Shown: positions 36,089 to 45,638 of the stretch, piece after piece | Layout of the letters: each line of letters begins with the position of its first letter | How positions within the stretch are numbered: position 1 is the first letter of the stretch | Source: Ferrithrix thermotolerans DSM 19514 | Lineage (GTDB): Bacteria > Actinomycetota > Acidimicrobiia > Acidimicrobiales > CAIXPF01 | NCBI GenBank assembly: GCA_945906305.1 | Contig: CAMDQT010000004.1 | Location: forward strand, 1-64,000 | Direction of reading: 5' to 3' | DNA length: 64,000 nucleotides | Notes under the pieces: generated by a model | Told to the model about the DNA's origin: nothing | What the model saw: only the letters and a program-made list of their open reading frames with translations | The model's database searches: none | Translations under genes and position numbers: made by a program

Positions 36089-38533
36089 ATGAGCCTGCCC
36101 ATTCCCGATTCGTTCATGGCCGGTCCGCCTGGCCCGCTGCACGAGCCGGTCTTTGACGACCACGAGCCGCTCACCCGGCGGCCCATCCTGTTCTGGGACC
36201 GGGTTCGGCTGTTGGTGGTTTTCGCAGTGCTGTTCGCGCTGTGCATCGCCATCAAGCAGCAAGACGTGCCCATCATGTCGTGGCGCGACGTTTTTCGTGA
36301 CCAGGCCGCCGCGAAATGGTGGTTGTTCGTCGCCGCCGGTCTCGAACTCCTCCACCAGTTGCACCTTTTGGTGTGCGAGCGAAGTGTCGGGTACCACCAA
36401 TTCTGGGAGCGGAAGGTGTGGGGTGCGTGGGAACGCCGCCTGTCCAAGCTCAACCCTTGGTTGCGCTACCGGCTCGGCCGCATGGTCAAGGTGGTGGCCT
36501 GGGTCAGCATCGGCTTGATGGTCTTCGCTCGGATCTGGGGGGTGAGCTTTCTCGAGGCGCTGGTCCAAGCCCCGGGCCGTATGTGGACCAACCCGTTCGG
36601 CGGAGCGGGCATGCCGTGGTTCTTCCAGCTCATCTTGGCCTTCGGCTACATCATGTTCCAGTTCATCGGCATGTTCTGGTTCTTGTCCCGGGGTGGGATC
36701 GACACCTACATGCCCCGCGATATCAAGACCCGCTTCGCTGACGTCTGGGGCCAGGACAAGGTCCTGGAGAAGGTGAAGGAGAACATCGTCTTCCTCGAGC
36801 ATCCAGAGTCGATCGAGGACAAGGGCGGCCACGTACCCGGGGGCATGCTGCTTTGGGGGCCACCGGGTACCGGCAAGACGTTGATGGCCGAGGCGGTTGC
36901 GGGCGAGACCGGTAAGCCCTACGTCTTCGTCGATCCCGGCGCGTTCATCCAGATGTTCTTCGGGGTGGGCATCTTGAAGGTCAAGCGTCTGTTCACCAAG
37001 TTGCGCAAGCTGGCGTTGCGCTATGGCGGGGTGATCGTCTTTTTCGACGAGGCCGACACGCTGGGTAGTCGGGGTCAAATCGGCGGCGGGTTTGGTGGCG
37101 GCGCCAACCGGGAGGAACTGCACCAACTGGCACGCCATCGTTGCTGCAACGCCCTGCACTACGTCAGCGAGTCGACGGCATCAATGTGGCTGGCGGACGA
37201 ACTGGCCGCGCAACGCGCCCAAGCGGTGACCGACCCCGGTGGGGGCCGAGTCCGCCCGTTGATCAACAACATGGTGATGGGGGCCGGCATGGGCGGCGGT
37301 GGTGGCGGCATGGGCACGCTGCAGGCGCTGCTCACCGAGCTCAGTGGCCTGAAGAAGCCTCGCGGGATGGTGAGCCGACGCGTCCGTCAGGTTCTCAACA
37401 TGAGGCCGAAGCAACCGCCGAAGTACCGGATTCTGGTGATGATGGCCACCAACATGCCGGAGGCTCTCGACGAGGCGTTGTTGCGCCCCGGTCGTATCGA
37501 CCGGCTGTACAAGGTCGACTATCCGAACCTCGAGGGACGGATCAGAACCTTCGACGGCTACCTCAACAAGGTCCGTCATGTGCTCACCCCCGAGCAGATC
37601 GAGCGGCTGGCCGTGATGTCACCGCACGCCTCCGGTGCGGTGATCAAGGACATCGTGAACGAATCACTCATCGTGGCCATCCGCGGCGGTCGGGACACGG
37701 TGAGCTGGCCCGACGTACTCGAGGCCAAGGCCTTCAAGGTGCACGGTCTGGCCGACGGGCCGGCATCGATGGAGCTCGAGCAGTTGCAGACGGCCTTGCA
37801 TGAGTCTGGACACGCGGTGTCGGGCTACCTGCTGCGCCGTCGGATGGTGATCGACATCGCCACCATTGAACAGCGTGGCGATGTGGGTGGTTTCGTGAGC
37901 TATGTGCCGGTGGAGGAACGCAAGTTCCGCTGGCGGAGCGAACTTGAGCACGACATCGTGGTCTCGCTGTCCTCGTTGGCCGCCGAGCGCATCTTCTTCG
38001 AGGGCGACAACAGTGTGGGTGTGGGTGGGGACATGCAGAATGCCACCAGCTTGGTCCGACGGATGCTGTCCCGATCGGCGATGGGTGAGACCCTGACCTC
38101 GCACATGTCCAACGACATCAGCGACGCTCAACGCGAGGAGTTCGATCGCCAGGTTGAGCTCAAACTCCAGGAGCTCTATGCCCGGGCTCACCAGCTGATG
38201 TTCGACAATCGCTGGTTCCTGGCCGCCATCGCCCACGCATTGCAGCAGCACAAGACCATTACCGGTGAGGACGTCGACGCCATCTACAAAGGCGTGCAGG
38301 GCCCCACGCTCGATGGTGCGGTCTATCGCAGTAGTGCCTTCCTCGAGCAGTACGGCGCCTACTTGACGGCTGCCCAGCAGGCGCATCGGACCGAGGGCCC
38401 CATCGACGCCGTGATGCCCCACTATGAACCTCATCCCGGTGGGGCGTATGCGGCATCGACACAGTTCGGCCCACCCGTGGGGTACGGGACGGGGCCGACC
38501 TTGCCATTCACCGGGTCGGGTCCGCTAAGATAG
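36089..38533 (+). CDS. FtsH-like ATP-dependent membrane metalloprotease
   Basis: An 814-residue AAA+ protease. About four membrane helices lie in the first ~210 residues. The AAA domain has Walker A GPPGTGKT at 257-264, Walker [12 protein letters not shown] with Asp near 320, and RPGRIDR. The M41 peptidase has HESGH at 571-575. Between Walker B and the helix [12 protein letters not shown] (~409) there are about 65 extra residues, Gly-rich with an Arg/Cys segment, compared with ordinary FtsH. A ~100-residue tail follows the peptidase part. GAGAGGACC supports the ATG at 36089. It likely degrades membrane proteins; it is a divergent paralog rather than the canonical FtsH. Confidence 0.9.
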   Translation: MSLPIPDSFMAGPPGPLHEPVFDDHEPLTRRPILFWDRVRLLVVFAVLFALCIAIKQQDVPIMSWRDVFRDQAAAKWWLFVAAGLELLHQLHLLVCERSVGYHQFWERKVWGAWERRLSKLNPWLRYRLGRMVKVVAWVSIGLMVFARIWGVSFLEALVQAPGRMWTNPFGGAGMPWFFQLILAFGYIMFQFIGMFWFLSRGGIDTYMPRDIKTRFADVWGQDKVLEKVKENIVFLEHPESIEDKGGHVPGGMLLWGPPGTGKTLMAEAVAGETGKPYVFVDPGAFIQMFFGVGILKVKRLFTKLRKLALRYGGVIVFFDEADTLGSRGQIGGGFGGGANREELHQLARHRCCNALHYVSESTASMWLADELAAQRAQAVTDPGGGRVRPLINNMVMGAGMGGGGGGMGTLQALLTELSGLKKPRGMVSRRVRQVLNMRPKQPPKYRILVMMATNMPEALDEALLRPGRIDRLYKVDYPNLEGRIRTFDGYLNKVRHVLTPEQIERLAVMSPHASGAVIKDIVNESLIVAIRGGRDTVSWPDVLEAKAFKVHGLADGPASMELEQLQTALHESGHAVSGYLLRRRMVIDIATIEQRGDVGGFVSYVPVEERKFRWRSELEHDIVVSLSSLAAERIFFEGDNSVGVGGDMQNATSLVRRMLSRSAMGETLTSHMSNDISDAQREEFDRQVELKLQELYARAHQLMFDNRWFLAAIAHALQQHKTITGEDVDAIYKGVQGPTLDGAVYRSSAFLEQYGAYLTAAQQAHRTEGPIDAVMPHYEPHPGGAYAASTQFGPPVGYGTGPTLPFTGSGPLR
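38526..38531 (+). promoter_or_regulatory. candidate -10 element for rpmB-rpmG
   Basis: TAAGAT overlaps the FtsH-like stop codon and would give a 5' leader of about 55 nt before rpmB. No Zur-type palindrome is seen nearby. Confidence 0.3.
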
Positions 38534-38592
38534 CGCGCCGCTGCAGCGCGCCCTGCGAGGTGCCGCGAGCATGCCCCGATCGAGGAACGCCC

Positions 38593-38829
38593 ATGTCAAA
38601 GATCTGCCAAGTGACCGGCCGCAAGCCCAGCTTCGGCAATACCGTCTCCCACAGCCACCGCAAGACGCGTCGCCGCTGGGACCCGAACATCCAGAAGCAG
38701 CGGTTCTGGATCCCGGCCGAGCGTCGCTGGGTGACGCTGACTCTTTCGACCAAGGGAATCAAGACCATCAACCGCAAGGGCATCGAGGCGGTCATCGCCG
38801 GGATGCGCGCCGCGGGCCAGAAGATCTGA
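38593..38829 (+). CDS. rpmB: 50S ribosomal protein L28 (zinc-independent type)
   Basis: A 78-residue L28 with [20 protein letters not shown] and a basic middle. Only one Cys is present, so this is the 'C-minus' form without the zinc ribbon, like actinobacterial RpmB2. GAGGAA at 38582-38587 is 5 nt before the ATG. It pairs with rpmG 25 nt downstream. In several Actinobacteria this form is expressed under zinc limitation, but no such regulation can be shown here. Confidence 0.96.
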   Translation: MSKICQVTGRKPSFGNTVSHSHRKTRRRWDPNIQKQRFWIPAERRWVTLTLSTKGIKTINRKGIEAVIAGMRAAGQKI

Positions 38830-38854
38830 ACGGGCTCGGGGAAGGAACGCCGAC

Positions 38855-39019
38855 ATGGGCAAGAACGACAAGCGGCCGATCATCAAGATGCGCTCGACCG
38901 AAGGTACCGGGTACACCTACGTGACCCGCAAGAACCGCACCAACACCCGGGAGCGGCTCGAACTTATGAAATACGACCCGGTGCTGCGCAAGCATGTGAT
39001 GTTCCGCGAGGAGCGCTGA
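38855..39019 (+). CDS. rpmG: 50S ribosomal protein L33 (zinc-independent type)
   Basis: A 54-residue L33 with [20 protein letters not shown] and the C-terminus HVMFREER. It has no Cys at all, so it is also C-minus. AAGGAA at 38842-38847 supports the start. It forms a two-gene unit with rpmB and is followed by a strong hairpin. The S14 and S18 partners often found with such genes are absent. Confidence 0.96.
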   Translation: MGKNDKRPIIKMRSTEGTGYTYVTRKNRTNTRERLELMKYDPVLRKHVMFREER

Positions 39020-39049
39020 GGGCTCAGCGCACCCTGCACTCGATCGACA

Positions 39050-39082
39050 ACGAGCGCCGTGACCGAAGGGTCCGGCGCTCGT
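39050..39082. terminator. bidirectional hairpin between rpmG and the dehydrogenase gene
   Basis: A perfect 10-bp stem (ACGAGCGCCG with CGGCGCTCGT) encloses a 13-nt loop between convergent genes. Confidence 0.65.
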
Positions 39083-39103
39083 GTGCGTTGTGCGCCGTGT
39101 TGG

Positions 39104-40288
39104 TCAGCGAACCTTTTCGCCGCGCAGGTCGAAGCACACCTTCACCGACGCCCGCGGTCCCGCGGCTCGGGCGTGGGCGACCGCGTCGGCGTAGCGCTCG
39201 AGTGGATAGCTGGCTGACATGAGGGCACCGAGCCGGTCTCCGAGCTCGCTCGCGAGTTCGATGGCCAGCGAGAAACTGCTGCGCCGCTCACCCGAGGAAA
39301 GCGTCTCGGTGCAGTAGCAGTACGACCCCACCAGCTCTGTCTCCCGGTGCCACAGCGCAGTCAGCTCCAGTCGAACCCCCGCCGGCATCCCGAGCAGAAC
39401 GATCCGGCCCCGGGGTCGGGTGGTGCCGATGGCCTCGCGGATCGACGCTGAGGTGCCAAGAGTGTCGATGGTGACATCGGCGCCACCGGCGAGGTCCTCC
39501 CCGATGAGGTGGCAGCCCACGGCCCGCCGGACGGCTCGACGCAGTCCTGCCGGTTCGACCACCAGGTCGGCCCCGAAGCCGCGGGCCAGTTCCTGCTGGT
39601 GGCGGTATTTGGCGCCGACCAGAATGCGGCAGTCGGGGTGCATCGCTCGAAGGGCGGCCACGGTGAGCAGGCCCATCGTGCCGGCCCCGAGCACCGCCAC
39701 GGTGGCCGCAGTGGGGACCTTGGCTCGGCACACGCCGTGCACCGCGACGGCCAAGGGTTCGATCATCACCGCCGCCTCGTCGCTGAGCGCGTCGGGCACC
39801 GGGTGGAGCTGGCTGCGGTGGGCGACGAACTCGCCCGACCACCCGCCTCCGGTGGAGGCGCAGTAGCCGATCTGGATACCGGGCTTGAGCTCGCCGGTGA
39901 CGAGGTGGCCGTAGTCGTCCCCGTCGCCGGGTGCGGCGTCGGGCCACGGTGGCACGAAACCTCGCGCCTCGGGACCGAGGACCGGTTCGAGCACGACCCG
40001 GCGACCGTCCTCGTCCTCGCCGACCACTTCGTGACCCAGGGTGAAGGGGAAAGACACGAGGGGTGCGAAGTAGCGGGCCGATTCGCCGGCCACGGTGGCT
40101 AAGTCAGAGCCGCAGATCCCCGCTAGGCGGGGCCGAACCCGAACCCAGCCTGGGCCGGGCAACTCGATTGGGTCGACCTCGGCCAGGGTCAGGGGGCCGA
40201 TCTTCGCCCCGTCGCTGCCGAAGAGCCGGGATCCAACGGCGGCCGCGACGTAGCGGAGCTCCTGCCGGCGAAACTGCAGTGCTCTCAT
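39104..40288 (-). CDS. zinc-dependent alcohol dehydrogenase family protein
   Basis: A 394-residue medium-chain dehydrogenase. The catalytic zinc site is seen as GICGSDLAT, GHEVVGED and the Glu of EPLAVAVHGV; the Rossmann loop is VLGAGTMGLL. The usual four-Cys structural zinc loop is not evident. It oxidises an alcohol with NAD(P); the substrate is unknown. Its ATG overlaps the stop of the upstream pyrC (ATGA), so it is the second gene of that operon. Confidence 0.88.
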   Translation of the reverse strand: MRALQFRRQELRYVAAAVGSRLFGSDGAKIGPLTLAEVDPIELPGPGWVRVRPRLAGICGSDLATVAGESARYFAPLVSFPFTLGHEVVGEDEDGRRVVLEPVLGPEARGFVPPWPDAAPGDGDDYGHLVTGELKPGIQIGYCASTGGGWSGEFVAHRSQLHPVPDALSDEAAVMIEPLAVAVHGVCRAKVPTAATVAVLGAGTMGLLTVAALRAMHPDCRILVGAKYRHQQELARGFGADLVVEPAGLRRAVRRAVGCHLIGEDLAGGADVTIDTLGTSASIREAIGTTRPRGRIVLLGMPAGVRLELTALWHRETELVGSYCYCTETLSSGERRSSFSLAIELASELGDRLGALMSASYPLERYADAVAHARAAGPRASVKVCFDLRGEKVR

Positions 40289-41571
40289 CGTTGGGCCACC
40301 TCGTCGATCACGGTCGGGGTTCCCCGTAGCACGGTGTGTCGGACCTTGCCCGTCACCGTCCAATGGGCGAAGGGGGTGTTGTGGGACTTCGATGCCAAGC
40401 GGTCGGCGATGACCTCCCAGCGTCGGTTTGGGTCGATGACGCAGATATTGGCCGGCTCGCCTGGGGCGATGGGGCGACCGTGTTCGCTCAGCCCGGCGAT
40501 GCGTGCTGGTTGCCAGGAGAGCGCCGCGATGGCGCGTTCGAGGGGGATGCCGGCGCGGCCGACTACCACGGCCAGGGCGGTTTCGAGGCCCAGCATCCCC
40601 GGTGGTGCGCTCGCAAACGGACGGGCCTTGGTGTCGGGAGTATGGGGGGCATGGTCGGTGGCCACGGCGTCGATGACGCCGTCTCGCAGCGCGTCGCGCA
40701 GGGCGAGGAGGTCCTCCTCGCGCCGTAGCGGGGGATTGACCTTGAAGGTCGGGTCGGCCCCGGAGCAGCAGGCATCAGTCAGGGTCAGGTGCTGTGGGGT
40801 GACCTCCACGCTCACGGCCAACCCGGCGGCTTTGGCCCGACGGATCAACTCGACGGTGGCCGCCACCGATGCGTGCAGCACGTGGTAGCGAACGTTGCCA
40901 CCGACAAGGGCTACCAGCGCCAGGTCGCGGGCCACGGTGATCTCTTCCGCGGTACCAGGTCGACCGACGAGGCCGAGGGCCTGAGCCACCGGGCCTTCGT
41001 TGAGATGGCCAGCGGCCACGAGCGCGGCGCATTCGGCATGCTGGGCGATGACCGCGCCCGGCAACTGTCGGGCCAGTTCCAACGCTGCCCGCATCAGCGC
41101 CGCGTCGGCCACCTCGTTGCCGTCGTCGGTAAACACCCGTACCCCGTCGGCGTACAAGGCGGCGAGGTCGGCAAGTTGTTCGCCGCTTCGTCCCGCGGTG
41201 ATCGTCGCGGCCGGGTGCACATCGGCCAGGCCTGCCGCCTCACCCCACTGTCGGACCTGGCGGACCATCGCCACGCTGTCGGTGGCAGGGGAGGTGTTGG
41301 GCATGGCAACGAGCGCGGTGTAGCCACCGAGAGCACCGGCACGAGAGCCGGTTTCGACGGTTTCGGCCTCCTCATTGCCGGGTTGACGCAGATGGGTGTG
41401 TAAATCCACGAAACCCGGGCAGGTCACCGCGCCGTCGGCGTCGAGCACGGACGCGCCGCTCCCAACCTGCAGGCCGATCCCGACGGCCACGATGCGGTCA
41501 CCGTCGATCAGGACGTCGGCGCGGCGCCGTCCTGACTGGTCGATGACATCGCCTCCGCGGATCAACAGCAC
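40285..41571 (-). CDS. pyrC: dihydroorotase
   Basis: A 428-residue amidohydrolase for the third step of pyrimidine synthesis. DLHTHLRQPG is the metal-binding start, and TDHAPHTPDTK carries the catalytic Asp; a Lys-containing metal site region and HAE and HVLHAS motifs lie between. The GTG at 41571 follows TAGCAT by 8 nt. The other pyr genes are not next to it, and it is coupled instead to an alcohol dehydrogenase gene. A dihydroorotase-like hydantoinase function is less likely given the motif match. Confidence 0.92.
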   Translation of the reverse strand: MLLIRGGDVIDQSGRRRADVLIDGDRIVAVGIGLQVGSGASVLDADGAVTCPGFVDLHTHLRQPGNEEAETVETGSRAGALGGYTALVAMPNTSPATDSVAMVRQVRQWGEAAGLADVHPAATITAGRSGEQLADLAALYADGVRVFTDDGNEVADAALMRAALELARQLPGAVIAQHAECAALVAAGHLNEGPVAQALGLVGRPGTAEEITVARDLALVALVGGNVRYHVLHASVAATVELIRRAKAAGLAVSVEVTPQHLTLTDACCSGADPTFKVNPPLRREEDLLALRDALRDGVIDAVATDHAPHTPDTKARPFASAPPGMLGLETALAVVVGRAGIPLERAIAALSWQPARIAGLSEHGRPIAPGEPANICVIDPNRRWEVIADRLASKSHNTPFAHWTVTGKVRHTVLRGTPTVIDEVAQR

Positions 41572-41579
41572 GGGGCGGG

Positions 41580-41585
41580 ATGCTA
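41580..41585 (-). promoter_or_regulatory. -10 element for pyrC
   Basis: TAGCAT on the minus strand ends 8 nt before the GTG at 41571. Confidence 0.4.
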
Positions 41586-41641
41586 GCCGGGCCGATGCTG
41601 GGGACCCCTCCAGGGAGCGCCGCCGCTAGGATCGAACCATC

Positions 41642-42412
41642 GTGGCTGCTGATCGTGAAGTTCTTGATGTGGTGCTCCTGCAACCAGACCCGACCCGTGG
41701 CCTGTGGCAACTGGTTGATTGCGGCCGCGCCGCCGAACTGGTGCCAGAGCTTCCGGCCCTGCGCCTGGAACAAGATCCCATCCACCGCCACAAGGATGTG
41801 CTGAGCCACACCATTGCGGTGGTGGCCAAGACCACGCCAGAGCTCCGCCTGCGATTGGCGGCACTCTTTCACGACATCGGCAAGCCGCAAACCAGGGCCT
41901 ATGTCGATGGCCAGGTGACCTTTCACCACCACGAGGCGGTCGGGGCGAAGATGACCCGCCGTCGCCTGCGCACCCTGGGCTACGACGAAGACCTGGTTCG
42001 CGAGGTGACCGAGTTGGTTCGTTTGTCGGGTCGCTTCAAGGGTTACGCCGAGGGGTGGTCCGATTCGGCCGTACGCCGCTACGCCCGCGACGCTGGCAAC
42101 CTGCTGGGTGAACTGAACGAACTGGTTCGCTGCGACTGCACCACGCGCAACCAGGCCAAGGCCGAGCGGCTACAGGAAAAGGTCGATGATCTCGAGCTTC
42201 GGATAGCGGAGTTGGCGGTGCAGGATCGTCGCCGGGCGGAGCGGCCCGCCATCGACGGCACCGCCGTCATGCGGCTGCTCGGTATCGGGCCCGGTCCAGT
42301 GGTGGGTGAAGCGGTGCGGTACCTGCTGGAACTGAAACGGCATGGTGAGGCCATCGACGAGAGCGATGCCGAGGTCGCCCTGAAGGAATGGTGGGTAGCT
42401 CGTCAAGGCTGA
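41642..42412 (+). CDS. HD-domain protein, CCA-nucleotidyltransferase-like without catalytic head
   Basis: A 256-residue protein matching the C-terminal two thirds of CCA-adding enzymes: LLQPDPTRGLWQLVDCG, LPALRLEQDPIHRHKDVLSHT, the HD site LFHDIGKP and VRCDCTTRN. The N-terminal nucleotidyltransferase domain with its Gly-Ser and paired Asp residues is missing. Only 70 nt separate the start from pyrC, so the head is not encoded upstream. It may act as a phosphohydrolase rather than a CCA transferase (inference). TAGGAT lies 9 nt before the GTG start. Confidence 0.85.
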   Translation: MAADREVLDVVLLQPDPTRGLWQLVDCGRAAELVPELPALRLEQDPIHRHKDVLSHTIAVVAKTTPELRLRLAALFHDIGKPQTRAYVDGQVTFHHHEAVGAKMTRRRLRTLGYDEDLVREVTELVRLSGRFKGYAEGWSDSAVRRYARDAGNLLGELNELVRCDCTTRNQAKAERLQEKVDDLELRIAELAVQDRRRAERPAIDGTAVMRLLGIGPGPVVGEAVRYLLELKRHGEAIDESDAEVALKEWWVARQG

Positions 42413-42421
42413 CTTGGCGGC

Positions 42422-43609
42422 TCAGCGGCGCCAGGCGCCGGACTCATTCGAGCGGTAGCCGAGGCTGCGGTAGACCGCGTCCACTAGGCCTTGGCCTCGC
42501 TCGTTGAGCAGGATGCCCTCGCCCATGCGGTTCATGGCGTATCCGAAGCTGAGCTGCTCCGCCGGGTCACAAAACCCGATCGAGCCGCCTGCTCCGACGT
42601 GGCCGAAGGCCGTGTCCGACAGCAGCGCCGAGTCTCGGTCCCATCCCGCAGGCCGTCGCCGGTTGTCCATGGAGGCCATGAAGCCGAGCCCGAAACGGGT
42701 CCCGATCCCCAGGGTGGCATCGCGTGGTGTCGCCGCGCTGACCCGTCCCATCTGGGCCAGGGTGTCGGGCCGGACGGCCTCGCCGGTGGCGAAACCCCGG
42801 TAAAGGTGGGCCAAACCGCGGGCCGAGGCCACGCCGCCGCCGCCGCCGATCTCTGCTGCGTGACACTCGCGGGTGTTGGGGTTCATCCCACCCTGGTTGA
42901 GCAGCGCCAGGGCAGGGATGGAGGAACGGTCCGCTCGGACCTGCAGGGTCATGGCGCTCGGCTTGGCCGGATCGGGCATGAAGGGGATGATCCGGCTGAT
43001 GCGAGGCTCGACCGACTCGGTCGCGCCGAGATGAAAATCGGCCCCGGCGGGCTCCGCCAACGCCTCGCGGAGGAACGTTCCCAGCGATGTGCCCGAGACC
43101 CGACGCACGACCTCGCCAATAAGCCAACCAAAGCTGAGCATGTGGTAGCCCTGTCGGGTTCCCGGTTCCCAGAATGGTGCCTCGGCCGCGCAACGTCGGA
43201 CCATCCCATCCCAGTCGTAGACCTCGCCCTGGGGGATCTTTTCGCGCCAGGTGGGCAACCCGACGGTGTGGTTCAGCAGCATGGCCACGGTGGCTTCGTC
43301 TTTGCCGTTGGCGGCGAATTCTGGCCAGTAGTCGGCCACCAGGCGGTTGATGTCGATCTCGCCCCGGTCCACCAGCAGATGCGCGGCGAGCGCGGTGGCA
43401 CCTTTGGTGCAGGAGAACACCGTGACCAGCGTGTCCGCCTGCCATGGCTCGGCGTCCGCGCCGGCCTGTACCCCACCCCACAGGTCGACCACGGTTTCGC
43501 CGTGCACCGTGACGCAGACACCGGCCCCGACCTCGCCGTGGCGGGCGAAGTTGTCCTCGAAGGCCGCTTGAACAGCGGCGAAACGGTCCGAACAGTTACC
43601 CCAAGTCAT
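42422..43609 (-). CDS. beta-lactamase-family serine hydrolase
   Basis: A 395-residue class C beta-lactamase/esterase-type protein. The active-site Ser-x-x-Lys motif is SCTKG, the Tyr motif is YHMLSFGWL, and a FGHVGAGGSIGF segment stands for the third motif. No signal peptide is seen, so it is probably a cytoplasmic esterase or peptidase of the EstB kind rather than a beta-lactamase. The start codon follows TAGTGT by 6 nt on the minus strand. Confidence 0.88.
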   Translation of the reverse strand: MTWGNCSDRFAAVQAAFEDNFARHGEVGAGVCVTVHGETVVDLWGGVQAGADAEPWQADTLVTVFSCTKGATALAAHLLVDRGEIDINRLVADYWPEFAANGKDEATVAMLLNHTVGLPTWREKIPQGEVYDWDGMVRRCAAEAPFWEPGTRQGYHMLSFGWLIGEVVRRVSGTSLGTFLREALAEPAGADFHLGATESVEPRISRIIPFMPDPAKPSAMTLQVRADRSSIPALALLNQGGMNPNTRECHAAEIGGGGGVASARGLAHLYRGFATGEAVRPDTLAQMGRVSAATPRDATLGIGTRFGLGFMASMDNRRRPAGWDRDSALLSDTAFGHVGAGGSIGFCDPAEQLSFGYAMNRMGEGILLNERGQGLVDAVYRSLGYRSNESGAWRR

Positions 43610-43615
43610 GCGGTC

Positions 43616-43621
43616 ACACTA
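43616..43621 (-). promoter_or_regulatory. -10 element for serine hydrolase gene
   Basis: TAGTGT on the minus strand ends 6 nt before the ATG at 43609. Confidence 0.45.
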
Positions 43622-43643
43622 CGGGCCCCGATCCAGCCGGGCC

Positions 43644-43649
43644 TAAGGT
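43644..43649 (+). promoter_or_regulatory. -10 element for LLM oxidoreductase gene
   Basis: TAAGGT ends 7 nt before the GTG at 43657. Confidence 0.4.
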
Positions 43650-43656
43650 GTGCACT

Positions 43657-44673
43657 GTGGTGGACGTTGGACTTCTCAGCCTCCTCGATGTGCTACCCGA
43701 CCCGAGGACCGGAATAACGCCGACGGTTGCGCAGCGCTACCACAACCTCATCCACATGGCGCAGCAGGCGGAACAGGCGGGCTTCAGCTCCTTGGGGGTG
43801 GGCGAGCATCATTTCAGCCACTACGCCCTGCCTTCGCCGTTCCTGGTGCTCAGCAATGCCGCCGCGGCGACGCGGACCATCGGGCTCGGTACCTCGGTGA
43901 CCCTGTTGGCTAATGCCGATCCGGTACGCATCGCCGAGGATCTTGCCACCCTCGATGTGCTCTCCGATGGACGGGCCGAGGCCACCTTTGCCCGCGGCGT
44001 GGACATCAACACCATGACCGCGTTCGGAATTGGCAGCGTGGACGAACTGCGACCTCGCTTCGAGGAACACCTCCGCCTCGTACTGCGCCTACTAACTGAG
44101 GAGGAGGTTTCTTGGACTGGGCGTTATCGGGCGCCACTGCAGCGGGTTCACCTCGAACCTCGTCCGGTGCAAGTACCGCATCCGCGCATCAACATCGGTG
44201 GCGGCCTGTCCACCGTTTCGGCTGATCTTGCTGCCGATCTTGGGTTGCCCTTCGTCTTGCCCAGCCTGTTCCGTTTTCCGGCCGACTATCGCGACATCGT
44301 GGACCGTTACCGGGAGCGGATGATCACCAACGGCTTCGCCGACCGGGTGTCGGTAACCTTTCCGTGCTATTTGCACGTGGCCCGCACGACCCAACTCGCT
44401 CGGCAACGGTGGCGGCCGTACTTCGAGAACTATGTGGAGTTCGCCTCGATGGTGCGCTCGGCTGGGGCGCGCAGCTTCGACTTCGACGTGCTAACTGAAG
44501 GCCCGGCGGTGTGCGGCAGCCCGGCTGAAGCGGTGGACCGGCTCAGCTCGATAGCCGAACTGCTTGGGCTGAGTCGGTTGCTGGTACTCATTGATGCCGG
44601 GGGCATCCCGGTCGGCATGGTGGACGAGGTCGTCGCTGCGGTGGGCGCAGAGATCATCCCGGCCCTGCGCTGA
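43657..44673 (+). CDS. LLM-class flavin-dependent oxidoreductase
   Basis: A 338-residue luciferase-like TIM barrel. GFSSLGVGEHHFSHYALPSP, RTIGLGTSVTLL and DVLSDGRAEATFARG match flavin-type LLM proteins with the EHHF motif, which suggests FMN rather than F420 (inference). It probably oxidises or oxygenates a small organic compound. The GTG at 43657 is chosen for its distance to the promoter element; GTG codons at 43648 and 43660 are also in frame. It is convergent with the next gene. Confidence 0.88.
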   Translation: MVDVGLLSLLDVLPDPRTGITPTVAQRYHNLIHMAQQAEQAGFSSLGVGEHHFSHYALPSPFLVLSNAAAATRTIGLGTSVTLLANADPVRIAEDLATLDVLSDGRAEATFARGVDINTMTAFGIGSVDELRPRFEEHLRLVLRLLTEEEVSWTGRYRAPLQRVHLEPRPVQVPHPRINIGGGLSTVSADLAADLGLPFVLPSLFRFPADYRDIVDRYRERMITNGFADRVSVTFPCYLHVARTTQLARQRWRPYFENYVEFASMVRSAGARSFDFDVLTEGPAVCGSPAEAVDRLSSIAELLGLSRLLVLIDAGGIPVGMVDEVVAAVGAEIIPALR

Positions 44674-44674
44674 C

Positions 44675-45562
44675 TCAGAGCAAGGCGTCGGCCAGCTCGG
44701 TCCATTCATCCAGCGGAAGCTGACGGTCCCCGCGCAGTACCTGGAGGCACACGTGGTCCGCTCCCGCGTCATGGTGGGCCTTGACCCGTGCGGCGATCTG
44801 CTCGGTGCCACCCCAGGCTACAACGGCGTCCACGAGTCGGTCCGAGGCGCGGGTGTGGTCCACCCAGTCCGATTCGTCGAAGCCCAGACGAAGCAGGTTG
44901 TTGAGGTAGTTCGGAGCCCGCAGGTAGATCGACATTCCGGCGCGGGCAATGGTGCGGGCCTCGGTGGCGTCGGTATTGAGCACCACCATCTGCTCCGGTG
45001 CGAGCAGCGGTCCGTTGCCCATGACCTCACGGGCCATCGCCGTGTGCTCGGGAGTAGTGAAGTACGGGTGGGCGCCCTCGGTGGCGGTCGCGGCGAGTTC
45101 GAGCATCTTCGGACCGAGGGCGGCGAGCACGGTCGCAGGCTTCTCGGTCGGTTTCACCGCCATGTACAGGGCTTGGTCCATGCCGCTGAGGTAGTCGCGC
45201 AGGTAGGACAGGGGGCGGCTGTAGTCGTGCTTGCGGACCCCGGTAACGAGGTGACGGTGGCTTACCCCGAGGCCGAGTAGGAACCGGTCCGGGTAGGCCT
45301 CGGCCAGGGTGTTCTGGCATGCCGCGGTGGACATCGGGTCACGGGCGTAGATGTTGGCGATGCCCGTAGCGAGGCGCAGAGTCTGCGTGGCGGCGAGGAG
45401 GTTTGCGGCCGCGACGAACGGGTCGCGTCCGACGGCTTCTGGGATCCACAGGGTGGGGTAGCCGAGCGCCTCGAGGCGTTGGGCCGCCTCTTGGGCGGCT
45501 GAGGTGGAGTGGGCGTCAAGCGCCCCGGTCCAAATGCCGATGCGGCCGATTTCGAGCGTCAT
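44675..45562 (-). CDS. LLM-class oxidoreductase, probably F420-dependent
   Basis: A 295-residue LLM protein with IGRIGIWTG at the N-terminus, TLWIPEAVGRDPF, LRLATGIANIYARDP and YPDRFLLGLGVSHRHLV. This pattern is typical of mycobacterial and acidimicrobial F420-dependent subfamilies. The substrate is unknown. A TAGGTT sequence 9 nt before the ATG may serve as its promoter. Confidence 0.87.
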   Translation of the reverse strand: MTLEIGRIGIWTGALDAHSTSAAQEAAQRLEALGYPTLWIPEAVGRDPFVAAANLLAATQTLRLATGIANIYARDPMSTAACQNTLAEAYPDRFLLGLGVSHRHLVTGVRKHDYSRPLSYLRDYLSGMDQALYMAVKPTEKPATVLAALGPKMLELAATATEGAHPYFTTPEHTAMAREVMGNGPLLAPEQMVVLNTDATEARTIARAGMSIYLRAPNYLNNLLRLGFDESDWVDHTRASDRLVDAVVAWGGTEQIAARVKAHHDAGADHVCLQVLRGDRQLPLDEWTELADALL

Positions 45563-45638
45563 AGGATCGGGAACCTAGCCCAATGTGAGGGCAAAGAACC
45601 TATGGCTGCGCCCCCTGTTGAGGTGAACCCTTGGGGTC

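Noticed and set aside
35546-37159. 537-residue minus-strand frame
   Set aside because: Antisense across the lipoprotein and FtsH-like genes, with no conserved motif.
38534-38592. Zur operator before rpmB
   Set aside because: No AT-rich palindrome of Zur type is visible.
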